Below are positions 13,621-26,641 of a DNA stretch of 64,000 bases, piece after piece. Source of the stretch: Kappaphycus alvarezii (Eukaryota > Rhodophyta > Florideophyceae > Gigartinales > Solieriaceae); contig NADL03000206.1 in assembly GCA_002205965.3 (NCBI GenBank), positions 26,396 through 90,395 on the forward strand, read 5' to 3'. Both the position numbers and the translations under genes were made by a program. Below the pieces are notes generated by a model. It searched no databases and was not told the origin of the DNA. It saw only the letters and a list, made by a program, of their open reading frames with translations. The first letter of the stretch is position 1, and each line of letters begins with the position of its first letter.

Positions 13621-16600
13621 TATAATTGCATCCTTTTTCAAAGATGAGGCCTGTTGAGCACAAAAGGTTAGTAGAATTGAATAGCGTATTTAAATACGAC
13701 CGGTTTTACAGAGAATCAGGGTATCATTCTACTCAAGGTAACTGCATGCCACCTCAAATTACACAGCGGGCTCAATTAGTTTAGTATATTAATGTAATTT
13801 TCCATTATTTTGAGGCGAACCGTCCACGTGAATGGATTATTAGAGCTGTAGCGCGGAATATATTCCCATATTTTTCGCTTTCTTAATGCCATATATTCCC
13901 AATCAATACATACTGTACATACTGTGCATATAAAAAAGGGATTCCTTTGATGTAATATATGAGCTGGCTGAGACCCTGTCATTTTGTACTGTGGATTGTG
14001 TAAGTGAAATATTGCAGCAGTCGCTGATAGTACTCCATTTTACCCGCAATTAAAGTTGAGGCCACCAAGCAAACAAACCGTATTGTAATTTACTTCCAGA
14101 ACGTAAATCTGTTGAGATACAGAAGTGCTCCCATTTTGGGGTTTTATCCGCGCCCACATGATATCCTTGTATTTTGTATACAAAATATCAAGTATTGTGA
14201 TGTAGCGATAGTTTTTGATACTTTGATGCAACCGTAGACAGCTCTTTGCATCACACTTGAAAATAAAATTCACCTTTTATTCGCTCCATTCGGATGTCAC
14301 TTTACCGTAGCCCTAAACTGGCTTTCATTGCTGTTTCATTTTGACAAAAATCGAACCGGTCAGTCAAAAACCATGAAAAAATTGTAGAACTAATGCGCAT
14401 GTGTTTTCCTATGACAAGATATTCTCTGATACTTGCTACAGTTGATCATTCAACTCAGTTGCCTCATAGATGGCAGCAACTGAAGTGTACCTTTTATTTT
14501 CCTCTAAATGTAGGTATTAGTAGTAGCAAGTATGATTCCGAAAGAGTATATGGGGGGAAATCTATCTTACTTACAATTAGAGAGGGAGTCAGTTTGTCCT
14601 AAATTGAGATAGAGTTAATTCAGTCATATTGGCCTCCGTACCGGATTACCGTCAAGTTGATCGGTCCCAGAAAGATCAAAAAGCCTTGCTTGGCGCAGAG
14701 TCACGTTCGAACATTGGGTCCCGTAGAAACTTTCAGTCAGTAAAATATTGAGTAGAGAGATTCACTGTTGAATTTAAAGCTGAGAAGGACTTTTCAGAGA
14801 TTTCCGTCTCAAATAATTCTGGACAAGAGGATCGAAATCCTCAAGAAAAGTTGGGAGTCAACTTCGAACTAAAAAAGTTTCATAAGATCTCTAGCACTCA
14901 AGCGATATGGAAAAGTATGTTCTTTTAAAATTTACTACCAGGGATGGTACCCTTCTTTCAGATCCAACTCTCGTTATGTCCCGTTAACGTCTACTGCACC
15001 ACTTCAGTCGCCTAAAAAACTCTCATCTAGGTTATTTGGTGGTTCATTTTCCTTTGACGCCAGTCTAACCCTCTCAGTCGTTTTGGACGATTCCTGTCTC
15101 CTGATATGGGTGCGAATTATGTAGAGAGGAAACAGAGAGGAATAGAAGAGAGAGGTTGGGCGTATAGGACTGGGTTAATCGTGTTTCTAAGGAACTTGTA
15201 TTTTGTAGGAGTCGATTCAAATGACCTTGAAAGGAGCCTCAGGCTGATTCAGAGGCGCACGTCCACTATGGCGAGCAACGGGTCGTATTACGCTTAATAA
15301 TTGGCTCGGACAGGAATTTGTTACAATGTCTCTGCGTATGGGCTATATTTTATTGTGATCCTCCACAATGCATCTTTTTGTGAAGACTTGTACAATGTTA
15401 GCCACTTTTGGCGGCGTAAATACAAACGTTCACATGTTTCATATATTGATATTACCAAATGTTACCCCTTTTATAACAGTTTATTCAACTATATCCACAT
15501 AGGCGACAGTCTATTAGTAATTATGTTCTGTTCGGTCTATCCAGGCCACAAATTCTATAGATATTTACCATTGCATATTTATGGATACTCTTTTTCTATC
15601 TTTATTGCACAAGGCATAACTTGCAAGGCAGACTGGAGCTAGAGTACGGTTCTACAGCTGAAATGGTGCTTTTTGACCTTTTGTGATAATAATATGCATA
15701 AAAGATAGTTTTTATTAGTATTGATGTTGATATGCCCTTCAACTCACTCTTTAACTTATTAACACTTATTAATACAATAAATAAATATGTTCCATCGGCG
15801 TCAACGGACGTCTGAGATTTCTAATATTCGAACCAGTAGTATATCACCATCCCGCAACGGATCATGTACTATTATGATTGTACATACCTATCCGTCGAGC
15901 TCAAGCAGGGCACATAATGTCTTTCTAATATGTTGATAGCCATATTTATAGACCAGAGGAAGCTCTGTAGTATAGAATCCAAAGTTCTACACCTCTACTA
16001 TGAAAACAATAATATAAAACTTTAATCAGTTTTACTAAGTGGATATTGAACATGAAAGTATATTTTATTGAAGTAGCCAGATTACAATTTCAAAGTGCTC
16101 TGGTGATATGTTCGAAAAATTATGAAGAATATTATTGAAGCATTGAATAAGGGTTGTAATTGGTTTTCCGTATTTGGTACAGTGCAGGATCATAGGTCCA
16201 ATGAATATAATGTATAATCTCTGGCGTTTGGTCTATTAAGTTTCTATAGGATTCAAAAATTACTTCGATGGTTATACGGTATGATGAAAGAAATATAAAC
16301 CCATTATTATGCAGTTACAGTATCTTAACAATCACAGGAAAGTTTAGAATGTCACTGTGAGAGTTATATGTATGGATACAGAAATGATTGATTCTTGATC
16401 ATTATACTATCACTGATAGTTTTTATAATTTTAAGTTAAAATTCTTAAGCCACTTCCAGGCTTTCAAACAGTTTAGTAACTGATTTTAATAATTAAAAAG
16501 CTTCGAAACTATGTATGATTATTCCATCATGGCATTGCAAGTAGTAAATGTAAACGTTTTCAAGCTGCAGCACTTTTAAATTCCCCGTAGTGACTGATAT

Positions 16601-19600
16601 GTCTGCTTTAACGATTTTGAAATCGAAAAAAATTGTTGTAATGCCATGAAAAGTCTCGAGTGGATTAGAAACTCGACCGAAATTGGGAAAAAACATTAAT
16701 AACCTGAATATTTTGACAGACTGAGAGACCTTATTCATTCGTATGCCGGGAGAAAAGGTATACGGTTTATTTTTTTGTGACCAGCCACAGACATTGGAGC
16801 TCCATCATCCCATAGAAAGCCTATCAGGTGGTTTGGAGAGAACTTCTTTTACATCTTTGCAACATATATATTAACCTTGAAATTTTCATGTTCGTGGTAT
16901 AAATTCTCACTGTTATTAAGGAGACGATAAATGTCCCGTAATGTACGTCGCTAAACTAAAATCCGAGGTCTTGTGGGTGTAGTCGTCCATTGCAGAGGTA
17001 ATGTGGTTGAGTAGGATGTCATTTTTTGCGTTCTCTACCCGACATGCTCTTCATCATTCACATTAACTACGTACAGAATCGTCTGAGTCGAAAAAGTAGG
17101 AATCAATTTCAGTATTTTTATCGTATTCTTCGGGGAATCAAGTATCGCTTTCGCCCTTCTCGTTCATATTTTAAGATAAAAAATCCTCCCCTTTGATTAT
17201 TTCTGCTATAATATGGGTATAAAATTCTCCATAGTAGATCTTGTGGCGATAATTAGTTTCAATAGCTCAAGGAGTGCAATATAACACTTTTTGCAGTTCC
17301 GTGCCCCACATTTGTGGAATTCATTACGTCGATGGGAATATTCAAAAAAGCGGTTACGCTCATGGTTTCCATTCTGCTTTTGCAGTCCTTATATTTTATT
17401 CAGACGTATGAAGGTTCTGGTTTTGCGGTCATTACGGATCATATTGTTCAGTACCTTATCAATTTCTTCGACTAGAAAATTTCACGTGTTTTTTGGGTGT
17501 ATACTCCACGTACTTACCCTTGGAAACATTCTTCACTAACTGCGTTTAAATTATAGTTCTTCTCTTTACCGTTTAGCTTTTAGAAAGCACTATTTCTACC
17601 TGTTTGTTCTGGGGATATTTTGGAGCAACTGGGACTCAATAAGCAGATACTATCCAATTAACCAGGTTATTGAAGAAGAAAATGGAAATATTCCATTATT
17701 TTAAGTTATGTTGTGTATAATGATGCGGAATAGGTTACGGCTTTCCATCTCTCGAGGGGACTCAGCTCCAATCGTGTATGTAAACTGGATCGAGGTCAAC
17801 ATCACTCAGTCGTAAGGGTAGCCAACGAACCCAAAATTTGTCTTTGTGCTCCTCATCCTCACAATTTTTGTGGGCGAGCTGATAAGAAGGCAGAAATGTA
17901 GAAGGTTCTAGATCCGTTCTTCACGGAGAATATTCACACGAACTTGTTAAACGAGTATTCTTGCGAAACGATGTTCTCTATCGAAATCTTCGACTACTTT
18001 CCGAAATTTGATAATGGCTTTCTTTAAAAAATAGGCTTTGCGGGTGTGGGTGTGGAAATCTAGCGGGCATTTGAGTACATGATTCATGATTTGAGATATG
18101 ATCTTGGGTAGACATTATGAGATATCCTTTACATTTCTATCTCGCATAAAAGAACTCAGTCTCAGTGTTTAGTATTTTATCTCGTCGACACAGATCTCAA
18201 ATAAAAACTGCTGCAGCCCTGTCAGAATGTCAGCGAAGTATTTGGCCTTCTGATTTGGCGAAATTTGGTATTTTCGAGAGCAAAGTCTACACAAGTTAAC
18301 GGCCTCAGCTATACCCTGGCTCAAAATACCCTGAGAGTTGTATTCTTCGAAAATCCACTGGACATCGTTTGCCCCCCTGTGGCTTCATGTATTTTTTCAC
18401 CAGGAAGGAGAGGTTTATATTCCAATGATGAGAACTTATTCCGATTCCAATCCCAGACCGAAATACGGTGCCTGAAAGTTTGATTACCAAAGTAGTAACG
18501 AGGTGCTTGCTCCAATTCCGTTGAAGGATGAATAGGAGCTCTCATGGCCAAGGGAACTTGATTCTTACTTCGGTGATATACTTGACATATTGCCTTGGGC
18601 ATATCTGATTTTCGCGCTGTGTATCCATAGTACAGGACCATAATAATTCCAACCAGAAAAGTCTGGAGGAGCCACTACTATCTCAAACTTTCTACAACAC
18701 TTCTAGCGTAGTCCAAGATGATATCCACGAGGGAAACGAGCCCGATTAAAAGAAGCTTTTTTAAGTCTCTAATGGATATCAGATTCGTAAATGGCATCTG
18801 TATCTCCGCACAGACAAAAATGTGGCGACATCTTACAGGAAGGATACGAAAATCTTTATAAGAAAGAAACATACGTGAAGACATAAATCAGTGCGGAAAC
18901 CAATTCATAAGATATCAAGTGACATCTTAGGGTCCAGAGGAATGATATTTATGCCACTAGGTGAGCCTATCGATGCAGCCGGCGAAAAAAGTAATTACAT
19001 AGTCGACTTGACATCGTTGAATATCAATACTTCCTGTTCGTTTGAGAATGAATTCATTATCATCTTCTTCATCATCTTATCTGAGGTATCCTTGAAAAGA
19101 GAGAGGGTATCGAAGCCATTCGGAGGTGTTCAAATGAAACACTAGATCTTCAATATTCTCAGCGCCTTGATTCTAAGACGGGGCAGAAGATGATATGGTA
19201 TGCAGAGGTAAGAAAAATTTTGGCCAGTTCTATATAAGTAGCAAAAAAATCCGTACAGTCGTGTTTACTAGTCGCTAGTGCGCCATAGTAACATATCACA
19301 ATCATGCTATGTATCGACAGCGTAGATCTAGGAGTACAGGTAGTTGAATGATAATATGAAATAAAGGAGTTGCTTTTATTGATAAATCCCAGGACTGAAC
19401 ACCTCAACGAAAAAACGACTTCAATGTCAACGCTGCAAAACTTCTAGATGTTCTCATCGGGAGCGAGCATACGGGCCACGGACCGGTATTCAGAATAACG
19501 ACAGTACTGTATTCTACATATCAATGCGACTCACAAAGACTGTACTGTAAACTAGTGACAGGAAAATAGCCTTTTAGAGTCTTCGTGAGCTTTGAACACA

Positions 19601-20229
19601 TCGTTATGAATCTTGTTTCAAAAAATTTTGCGAAAACATTCCCGTGCACTTCTGCACTCCACCTTTGTCAAGACCAAATTTCCCTCACACATTGGACGTC
19701 TATGGTGACCACCTCCTTCACTAGCTGCACAGCTCCCACAAAAGCTTTATTCATGACTGGGAAGTGAATCTTTTGGCTTGAGACCTGGCTAAAGCCGCCC
19801 TTCATACGTGGTAGAGCCATGAGAGGACCCACCACACTATAACGGATATTCGGGCAATGGGAAGCCCCAGAGGGACTGACCTCTTCTGCATCACCTTTTT
19901 CAATCTTTGCGCCATCTAACAGAGTAATTGATGTGCGCAAATTCGCACACGAAAAAATCTAGATGAGGACCATAATTGTATACAGTATCGGAACTGGCAG
20001 ATATTTTTACAGTTTCTGAATTTGCAAGACATTTTTAATTTGGATGAGTGTGGCAAATTCATCGGTTGATATTTTTATTTTAGGACACGCTGTCGTAATA
20101 GATGTTAGTACAGTTACAGGTTCTGGGATACTACGAGTGACTCTGAAAGGTATATATAGTGCCACACAATTCCCACCACTGGCCGATGGGTGGCTGGCAT
20201 GGGTATGGCACCTAGATATTTACATTGAG
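13621..20229. other. Sparse region, probably decayed copia sequence plus unassigned DNA
   Basis: No intact gene is visible. If the RT-RNase H relic ending at 13620 is part of a full element on the minus strand, its integrase, protease and gag should lie between about 14 and 18 kb. Only a protease-like piece near 16.8 kb could be suggested. At 14841-14890 there is a short stretch resembling the second hairpin of the Ty3/gypsy U5 (AGTTG, then TCAACTTCG), which may be chance. Open frames at 15106-15642, 18321-18641 and 19668-19940 show no family I recognise. Confidence 0.45.
16480..16860 (-). pseudogene. Possible Ty1/copia protease fragment
   Basis: The minus strand near 16810-16780 reads WDDGAPMSVAG. 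This resembles the D-G-A-P-x-S active-site block of some copia aspartic proteases, where a D(T/S/E)GA motif carries the catalytic aspartate. A continuous 81-codon frame follows at 16738-16493, of the length expected for the rest of a protease, but I recognise no further motif in it. The fragment lies on the same strand as, and about 3 kb upstream of, the copia RT-RNase H at 12395-13620, which is roughly the spacing an integrase would fill. This is a tentative call resting on one motif and on position. Confidence 0.33.
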
Positions 20230-20627
20230 GAAATATCTTCTAATAGTCTCTCTGGTTCACACGATTCCGTGAATGCATTTTGGTTAGTAGTATGTTTGTT
20301 GAGACTTTTGGTAGCAAAAATTATATAAGCCGAAAAACTGCTTCCTTTAGTGGAGATCAAGCAAGTTGGCAGACAACTTCAAGCCCAGTCCCAAATAGTT
20401 AGGAAGTTGAGAGTCAACTTCAGACCTAAGAAGCATTTATTTTACGCTAGTCACTGATAGGTGGTAGACCCTGCCCCTTCCATACTTGGTTGTAGGTCTC
20501 TCAACTCTCTTCTATATACACTCCTCTCATTCGTTCAACTATACCACAGTAGCACTTTTGTCGCTCGCAACACCTCTTCTTGGGGTAATTGGTTCTGAGG
20601 ATCTCCCCCCGCCGATTTACCCTATCA
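20230..20627 (+). repeat. Partial 5' LTR of Ty3/gypsy copy 1
   Basis: Only the 3' third of the family LTR can be aligned. It includes a TATATAAG-like box (TTATATAAG near 20323), the two U5 hairpins at 20363-20379 and 20403-20421, and the terminal CTATCA ending at 20627. Similarity upstream of about 20290 is weak, and the left edge given is an estimate. A candidate primer-binding site (TGGTACTTTTGTGG) follows within three bases. Confidence 0.75.
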
Positions 20628-20715
20628 TTTGGTACTTTTGTGGAGGGGGCTGCACCTGAGGTTTCGAGTTGAGCAGTATTAGGGAACACTTTGGAAGGAT
20701 TTCTTTTCTGTAATC

Positions 20716-22589
20716 ATGGATCTCAACGCTGCTCGTATAACGTTCACAGGGGGCAAACTGAAGACGTTGAGGAGTTTCTTTACACATATGTCAACGTTGT
20801 GATGCGTGAGAAGAGCGATGAAGAGAAGGCCGCAAGTATCTTCGCTATCTTCATGGTGACGCAAAGCACAAATATAAGGTCCAAGTTTATCGACGGGTGG
20901 TCTCTTAACGGGAATGGGCGTAACTTCGGTGAGGTATGTGAGTGGCTTGTGAAAGAGTATGCTAAGGAGGTAGAACCAGATGAGATGATTCGTACCGCCA
21001 TAGAGGCCCGGCTCACTTCGACGATTTGTTAAGCTCATTGGTACTTGTGCGATCTCTATGAAAAGGCCGGTTCAACGCCCAAGCCAAGTACGGAATGCTG
21101 CGTAAGGCGGCGATGGGATAAGCGGCTCTCCGATTTCCTCCTCATCAAGGGCCCTCACACTTTTGATGAACTGAAGGGTACCATAGTAGAATTTGTCAAA
21201 AATTCGGAGACGTTTCAGTCACTGAGTGAGGTACCGAGAGAAACCCATACATCTATGTCTACGTATCCTGAAAAGAATTATCAAAGGCCGGCTACTAGTG
21301 CAGCAGCATTGGAATCTGTCAGGAGCGATGTCAAAAACTTGGAAGAAAGGTTGGAAACTCGATTCGATAATCGACTTGACATGATAACCTCGCAGTTGGA
21401 AAGCCTTACTCTTACCATTAAGAAGAACCAGTCTGGGGCCCCTAAGACCGCAGAAGCCTGTTCTTACAGTCACAAGCCTGGACACTTTGCAAATAGGTGT
21501 CCTGATAATCCACATAGAAACATCGTTGTGGAAAGTGTGGACGATATGGGCATCATGAAAGTAACTGCTGGTCTAAAGACAAACAGAAGGCAAATTTATC
21601 GGACGCGAGGAGCGAGTCAGGACCAGAGATGAAAATCTTACAAAACAGAAAGGATCAAAGGTTGACGGATGCCGGTAATGTATCCATCGCTGAAGAAATC
21701 AGTCAAGTCAATGTGACAAAAAGGGATGGGGAAGGAACATTTTATCGAAAAACCTAGGCTAGATTATGGAATGCTGGAGCATATCCCACCTGTACCTCCT
21801 CGAACCAAGAGGCTGATCAAGTTGTTCCAGGAGTGGAAACACTTCGGCCAAGAAGACGAAAAAGGTAAGAAATTTAAGAGTATCCCGAAGGACGTACTAG
21901 AATATGTGAAGAAGTACAATTTGGTGGCTGAGCTTGCATCAGCCCCAACTGGAATAACGTTTGGTCAACTTTTGAGGGGCGACGCAGAGGATGCGAGAAA
22001 AGAACTCAAAAAAATTATCAGGTCTAATAAGTCCGCTAAGGGTAAGAAACTGTTTCTTCAATCGGCCTCGACAGCACCAAGACGTCTTAAGCTGGTACCA
22101 GTCAAAGTATTGGGAATGAAACCCAAGCTCTTTTCGATTCGGGCTGTTCCAAACCTCATTTCAGAAACTTTGGTGACAGATCTAGGTCTTCAAATTATTC
22201 CAACTACTCGAAGAATAACTGTGGCGGATGGAACCGTCTCAAAATGCATGGGCACTGTTGACAAGGTTTCCGTGTTCTTTGGGGACTCTAAAGTTGATGT
22301 AGACTTTCTTGTCATGCCGGATCTCCCTTTCGATGCAATCATTGGCTGCCCTACCATGGAAAGACTAGGGACCTGCATTGACTTGGGCAACCAAATCGTT
22401 TCAGTTAATGTTGACGGCAGAAACGTGAAGATGCCCCTGGATTTCGACAAAAGCACACATCCGGAAGATTTAAAAGAAACGGACAGTGAAGATTTCACTT
22501 CTAGCTATGACAGCGAAGATTCCGAACCAACTAACACTTTCGGAAGTGAAAAGGGTACGCTCGGGGATAATGAACATGGCATGGGATGA
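20716..22589 (+). pseudogene. gag-protease of Ty3/gypsy copy 1 (broken)
   Basis: Gag starts at ATG 20716 with MDLNAARITF, as in copy 3. Frameshifts break the capsid-like region near 20860 and 21030. The first zinc knuckle is damaged (CSYSHKPGHFANRC: the second cysteine is serine), and the second knuckle is lost to a frameshift near 21530. The protease follows in the frame 21726-22589. Its active site is also damaged: the DSGA found in the other copies is replaced here because of an indel near 22130. Downstream FLVMPDLPFDAIIGCP is retained. Pol continues from an overlapping +1 frame beginning near 22486. This gag could not be functional as read. Confidence 0.85.
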
Positions 22590-24200
22590 TTATGATTCTG
22601 GGTTTGAAACAGATGAAGACTGGAATTCTAGGGTAGGTTTGACACCTGAATGTGTTTCTTTTTGCGATAATATCGAATCAAAGGACGGAATTCGGAGCAT
22701 GAAAGAAGATACAATTGCAAGGAAAACAAAATATCGAATTCCATATCTGAAGATTGAGCACGCCGGAAGAGGTCCTTCAAAATTTGGAGGGAGGCGCTCG
22801 AGAAAAAACCAGCGCCAAATGGCAGAAATTCAAGAAAAAGTACAGCTCCTTCCTGCCCCCGCCTCAATGAAAATATCCGACATTTTAACATCTTCCGAAG
22901 TAATTGCATGGAGCATTTCAGATCTAAGACAAGCAAGTGTACCGGTCACTCACTCATTTGAACTTACCGATACTCAACCAATTTACCACAGGCCTAGACG
23001 TCAACCGCCAAATATGACCAATTTATCTCAGAGAATGTTACAAGTATGCTGGAAAATGATATTATTCGGCCAGTTTCATCCCCATGGTCATTTCCAGTTG
23101 GTAGCACCAAAGAAGGATGGAAACTTCGCTTTTGCGTCGATTACCGACAACTGAACCAGAGAATGATACCCGATCGATTTCCGATTCCAAATATGGAGGA
23201 AATCCTCGAGGATTGAAGGACGGGAGATACTTCACCTATCAATTGATCTTTACACTGGTTATTGGCAGATTCCATTGGATGAAAAATGTAAGGAAAAAAC
23301 AACTTTTACCAGCAAAGCCGGTACATTCAGGTTCGAAGTGATGCCTTTTGGTCTCATGAATGCCCCAGCTACATTCCAAAGAATGATGAACGAGGTTTTG
23401 AAAGGACTTCCATTTGCAAGAGTTTATATCGATGATGTGGTAATTTCTCAAAAACCTTGGATCAGCACATATCGCATGTCAAGACAGTAGTGGAGAGATA
23501 TCTGCATACAGCCGAAAATTAAGTTAGCAAATGCTTCTTTGCGAAAACTTCTATCCAATTACTCGGCATATCGTCGATCAAGAGGGAATTAAAGTGGATC
23601 CAGAGAAAACGAAAAAAATCAAGTTGGCACCAAGGCCCGCCTCAAAGACGGAGGTTCGAAGCTTCTTAGGACTGGCCTCATATTACAGAAGATTTATCAA
23701 AGATTTCGCCAAACTGCAGCACCGTTACATGCCAGCACTACAAAGAACGGAAAATTTTACTGGAACAAGGAAATGCAAACTGCATTTGAGGAGCTTAAAG
23801 ATAAGCTATGTGTCCCCCAGTGCTCATGTATCCAGATTTCAAGAGACCATTTGTTGTGGAGACAGATGCCTCAGAACGGTCTTTGGGTGCCGTTTTGTCC
23901 CAAAAAGATGAAAACGGAAGACTACACCCTGTTCAATTCGCAAGTCGCACTCTGAATGATGCGAAAGGAGTACTCAGTCTGCGAAAAAGAAGCGCTAGCT
24001 GTCGTCTTCGCACTGAAAAAGTTTCGCGTGTACCTTTTATCACTCGAGAAATTTGTCTTGATAACTGCACCAGCACTTAAGACAGCATTCCAAAAGAAAG
24101 ATGTACATCACCGTTGGCCCGATGGCTCGACATTTTCGCAGAATATCGGTTTGAAATTGTGTATAGGCCGGACGCAATAATCAGCCTGCCGATTACCTAT
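22486..24200 (+). pseudogene. pol linker, RT and RNase H of Ty3/gypsy copy 1 (broken)
   Basis: An acidic linker (MAWDDYDSGFETDEDW) reads in one frame into the start of RT at about 22830. That continuity differs from copies 2 and 3 and is useful for judging the ancestral frame. RT blocks include TFTSKAGTFRFEVMPFGLMN at 23307-23360 and YIDDVV at 23429. RNase H shows VVETDASERSLGAVLSQ near 23850 and EKEALAVVFALK near 23985. At least five frameshifts interrupt the region. RT and RNase H normally copy the element RNA into DNA; this copy cannot encode an active enzyme. Confidence 0.85.
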
Positions 24201-24229
24201 CCCGCTTGACTGATCCAATGATTCCAAGT

Positions 24230-25260
24230 GAAAAGGCTTCCGAGGATATCGTCGGAGTTGCCAGGTGCAAGTGCCGAACAATAACGAGTACGAAGCTAAT
24301 TAAATTTCCTTGATGGACAGAAATGAGAAAGATTGATCTCGAACACAGAAATTGGGTACGCAGGAACCAAAAGGCTTTACATTGTGGAATGGGAAACTCT
24401 TCCGACACAAAACAGCCGTCCTCGACTAGTGGCCCCTATGAAAGAAAGAATGAAGATCTTAAGGACTTTCATGTGAGTTAGGGCATTGGATCTCGAAACA
24501 ACCAAAAAATCATTACGAGAGATTCTGGTGGCCCAGTATCCATAAGAGTCTATAATTTCGTGAAAAGCTGCGACAACTGTCAAAATTCACTCCGATACGA
24601 AGTATAAGAAACTCTAACTTTCCAGTTTCCGGTCTTTTGAAACATTCTCAATTGACTTTACCGGCCCATTCAAGAAACCTCTTCCGGAAACAAATATCTC
24701 CTTATAGGGGTGGAACATCTTACTAGATGGCCAATAGCAGTTGCAGTTGAGGAGGCCAATGCTGAAGTGGTCCAGATTCATCAAAAAAAAATAATTGAAC
24801 CGTTTGGTCTTCCAAAAAGGATCATCTCGGATAACGCCCTTTGTTTTACTGCAACTTCACTGCTTCGTTTCTTGGAAGGAAAAGGTATTCAGCTAAAAAC
24901 AGTTCTCGCGTACGCTCCTATGTCAAACGGGAAAGCGGAGAGGATGGTTGGAACCATTAAACGAGCAATATCGAAAACTATGTCGGAGAATGAAATCCAA
25001 TGGGAAGATGCCTTACCAAAAGTATTATACGGCTACCGTCGAAGAAGAGGAAGAAGTGGACGCTCACCATTCGAGCTAATGTATGGAAGGGCTCCTAGAA
25101 TGTTGCAGAGAGACATGGAAACAAATATTATCGATGAAGAGAGTAGAGAAGTCGACTACTGGCCATCGAAGGCTGGAGATCACACCGCGCGCTAACACAG
25201 AAAAGAAATAAGGATGAAGAGCCTCCAGTCCAAACTTTTCAGTCGGCTCTAAAGTACTTG
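24230..25260 (+). pseudogene. Integrase of Ty3/gypsy copy 1 (broken)
   Basis: The N-terminal HHCC zinc region lies near 24460-24600 but is shredded by indels. The catalytic core is readable from about 24640. The first Asp lies in IDFTGP near 24652, the second in IISDNALCF near 24823, and Glu in NGKAERMVG near 24930. The spacing agrees with a DDE integrase. The core end reads ALPKVLYGYRRRRG and SPFELMYGRAPRML, typical of gypsy integrases. Its activity would have been insertion of element cDNA; the copy is inactive as read. Confidence 0.85.
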
Positions 25261-26572
25261 TAGTACATGGAAAAGCAGCAGCAGGCTGTGAAGTGGCCGG
25301 CCTTCCAACAAAGTACTCGAACCCTTGCATCGTCACGGAGGAAAGACACCCGCATTATAAGCTCTGTTCAGGCTCAGGGAAGAGATCAAGGAGGGCCATC
25401 CATGCACGTCGTCTGGTCCCTTACCATCAGAGGCCTGAAGAATTCCTTCTCACACAGGACTATGCGCAACCACGGGGCATACTCATCTTTAACTATAGAT
25501 GATTCCTATGGGAGGAAAAAGGGCCTGGGAATGGATCATCTCGATTACGCGGGACTACTACGAACTCCATGTAATCATCCATTTCTATATTAATATATGC
25601 CTATGTTTTCGTACATTGAACGGACCATTGCTACCTCAAGAAGATTTCCGACTATTAATAAGAGTCCTATTTTCATTCCAAAACGGAAGGTTCACGGAAG
25701 CAGGTCCAGAGTTTGTGGAAGTAATATATCATTAATCTATAGGAAGGTATGGAATGGTAGCTATCAGAGACTTGTCGCAAACGATCTGAATATTTCCGTC
25801 CGATTTACGTATTTCTCAAGAACAACCAAGATGTGCGACGAGAGGTTACGCCTTACCCCTGATATGGAATATCAACTGTTCCCATAAGGAACCTTATGTT
25901 CCCCGCCACAAATTGGGAACATTGAGGGTGGCGGAGATCCTCCCGAAGCAGTGATGATGACCCGAGGAGGACCTTCGGGAGACAACAACCCTCAGAAGAG
26001 GTTCTGGTCGTCCCCCAAGAGGACCTCGTGCAGCTCCCAGTACGTCAGGAACTGTCGGGGCCATTTATCGCAACAGCCACCACAACTTCTTCTCTAGCCC
26101 TCCTTCACAACCATGCACATACAGTTGGTAGAAGAAGATTATCTTTTTGGTTGCGCTATATCTCCGAGGACGCGAACGATGCGCAGGTCATTTCTTACTT
26201 CATGATAAGCATCTGTTTATGTTTTCGGGCGCTACATGGACCGCACCTATCTTAAGAAGATTATTCTTGATGATGCGTGTCTTCTTTTCTTATCGGCATC
26301 CATTCCCCCGGCATCTTCCAGAAGAGTTTGCATATCATATATTTTTCACTCTTGGAAGATTCGGAAGAGTCGCGGAAGAAGAATGTATTCAACCCCACCT
26401 CGATGTCATCAAACCAATAGATGAGGCTATGCTACAAAGTGAGGTACCGGTAATGCAAACTTACTTTTTGGAGCATCATATTGGTAATCAGTTGCATCCG
26501 TACCCGTTTGAAAGACCTTACATCTTATCAATAAGACAGCGAACACTAACGGAAACAGAAGAAGAACAATGA
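25261..26572 (+). pseudogene. Twin-module pol tail, Ty3/gypsy copy 1 (broken)
   Basis: This corresponds to the intact ORF 36688-38010 of copy 2. The GPY/F-like segment (VKWPAFQ, then SNPCIVTEERHPHY) lies near 25290-25350. The first module includes INICLCFRTLNGPLLPQEDF at about 25592-25650, and the second SICLCFRALHGPHLS near 26208-26255. Several frameshifts split it. Survival of both modules in a diverged copy shows the duplication is older than the recent copies. Confidence 0.8.
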
Positions 26573-26641
26573 AGACGAGCCGGGACGTTCGTCTGGAGCG
26601 GCATTGAGTACGAGACGGGACGTTCGACCTAAGTGCGGGGG

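Noticed and set aside
14680-14725. GTTCGAAC-containing segment as a tRNA T-arm
   Set aside because: No A box or cloverleaf could be formed around it. Other GGTTCGAA words lie in RT coding sequence.
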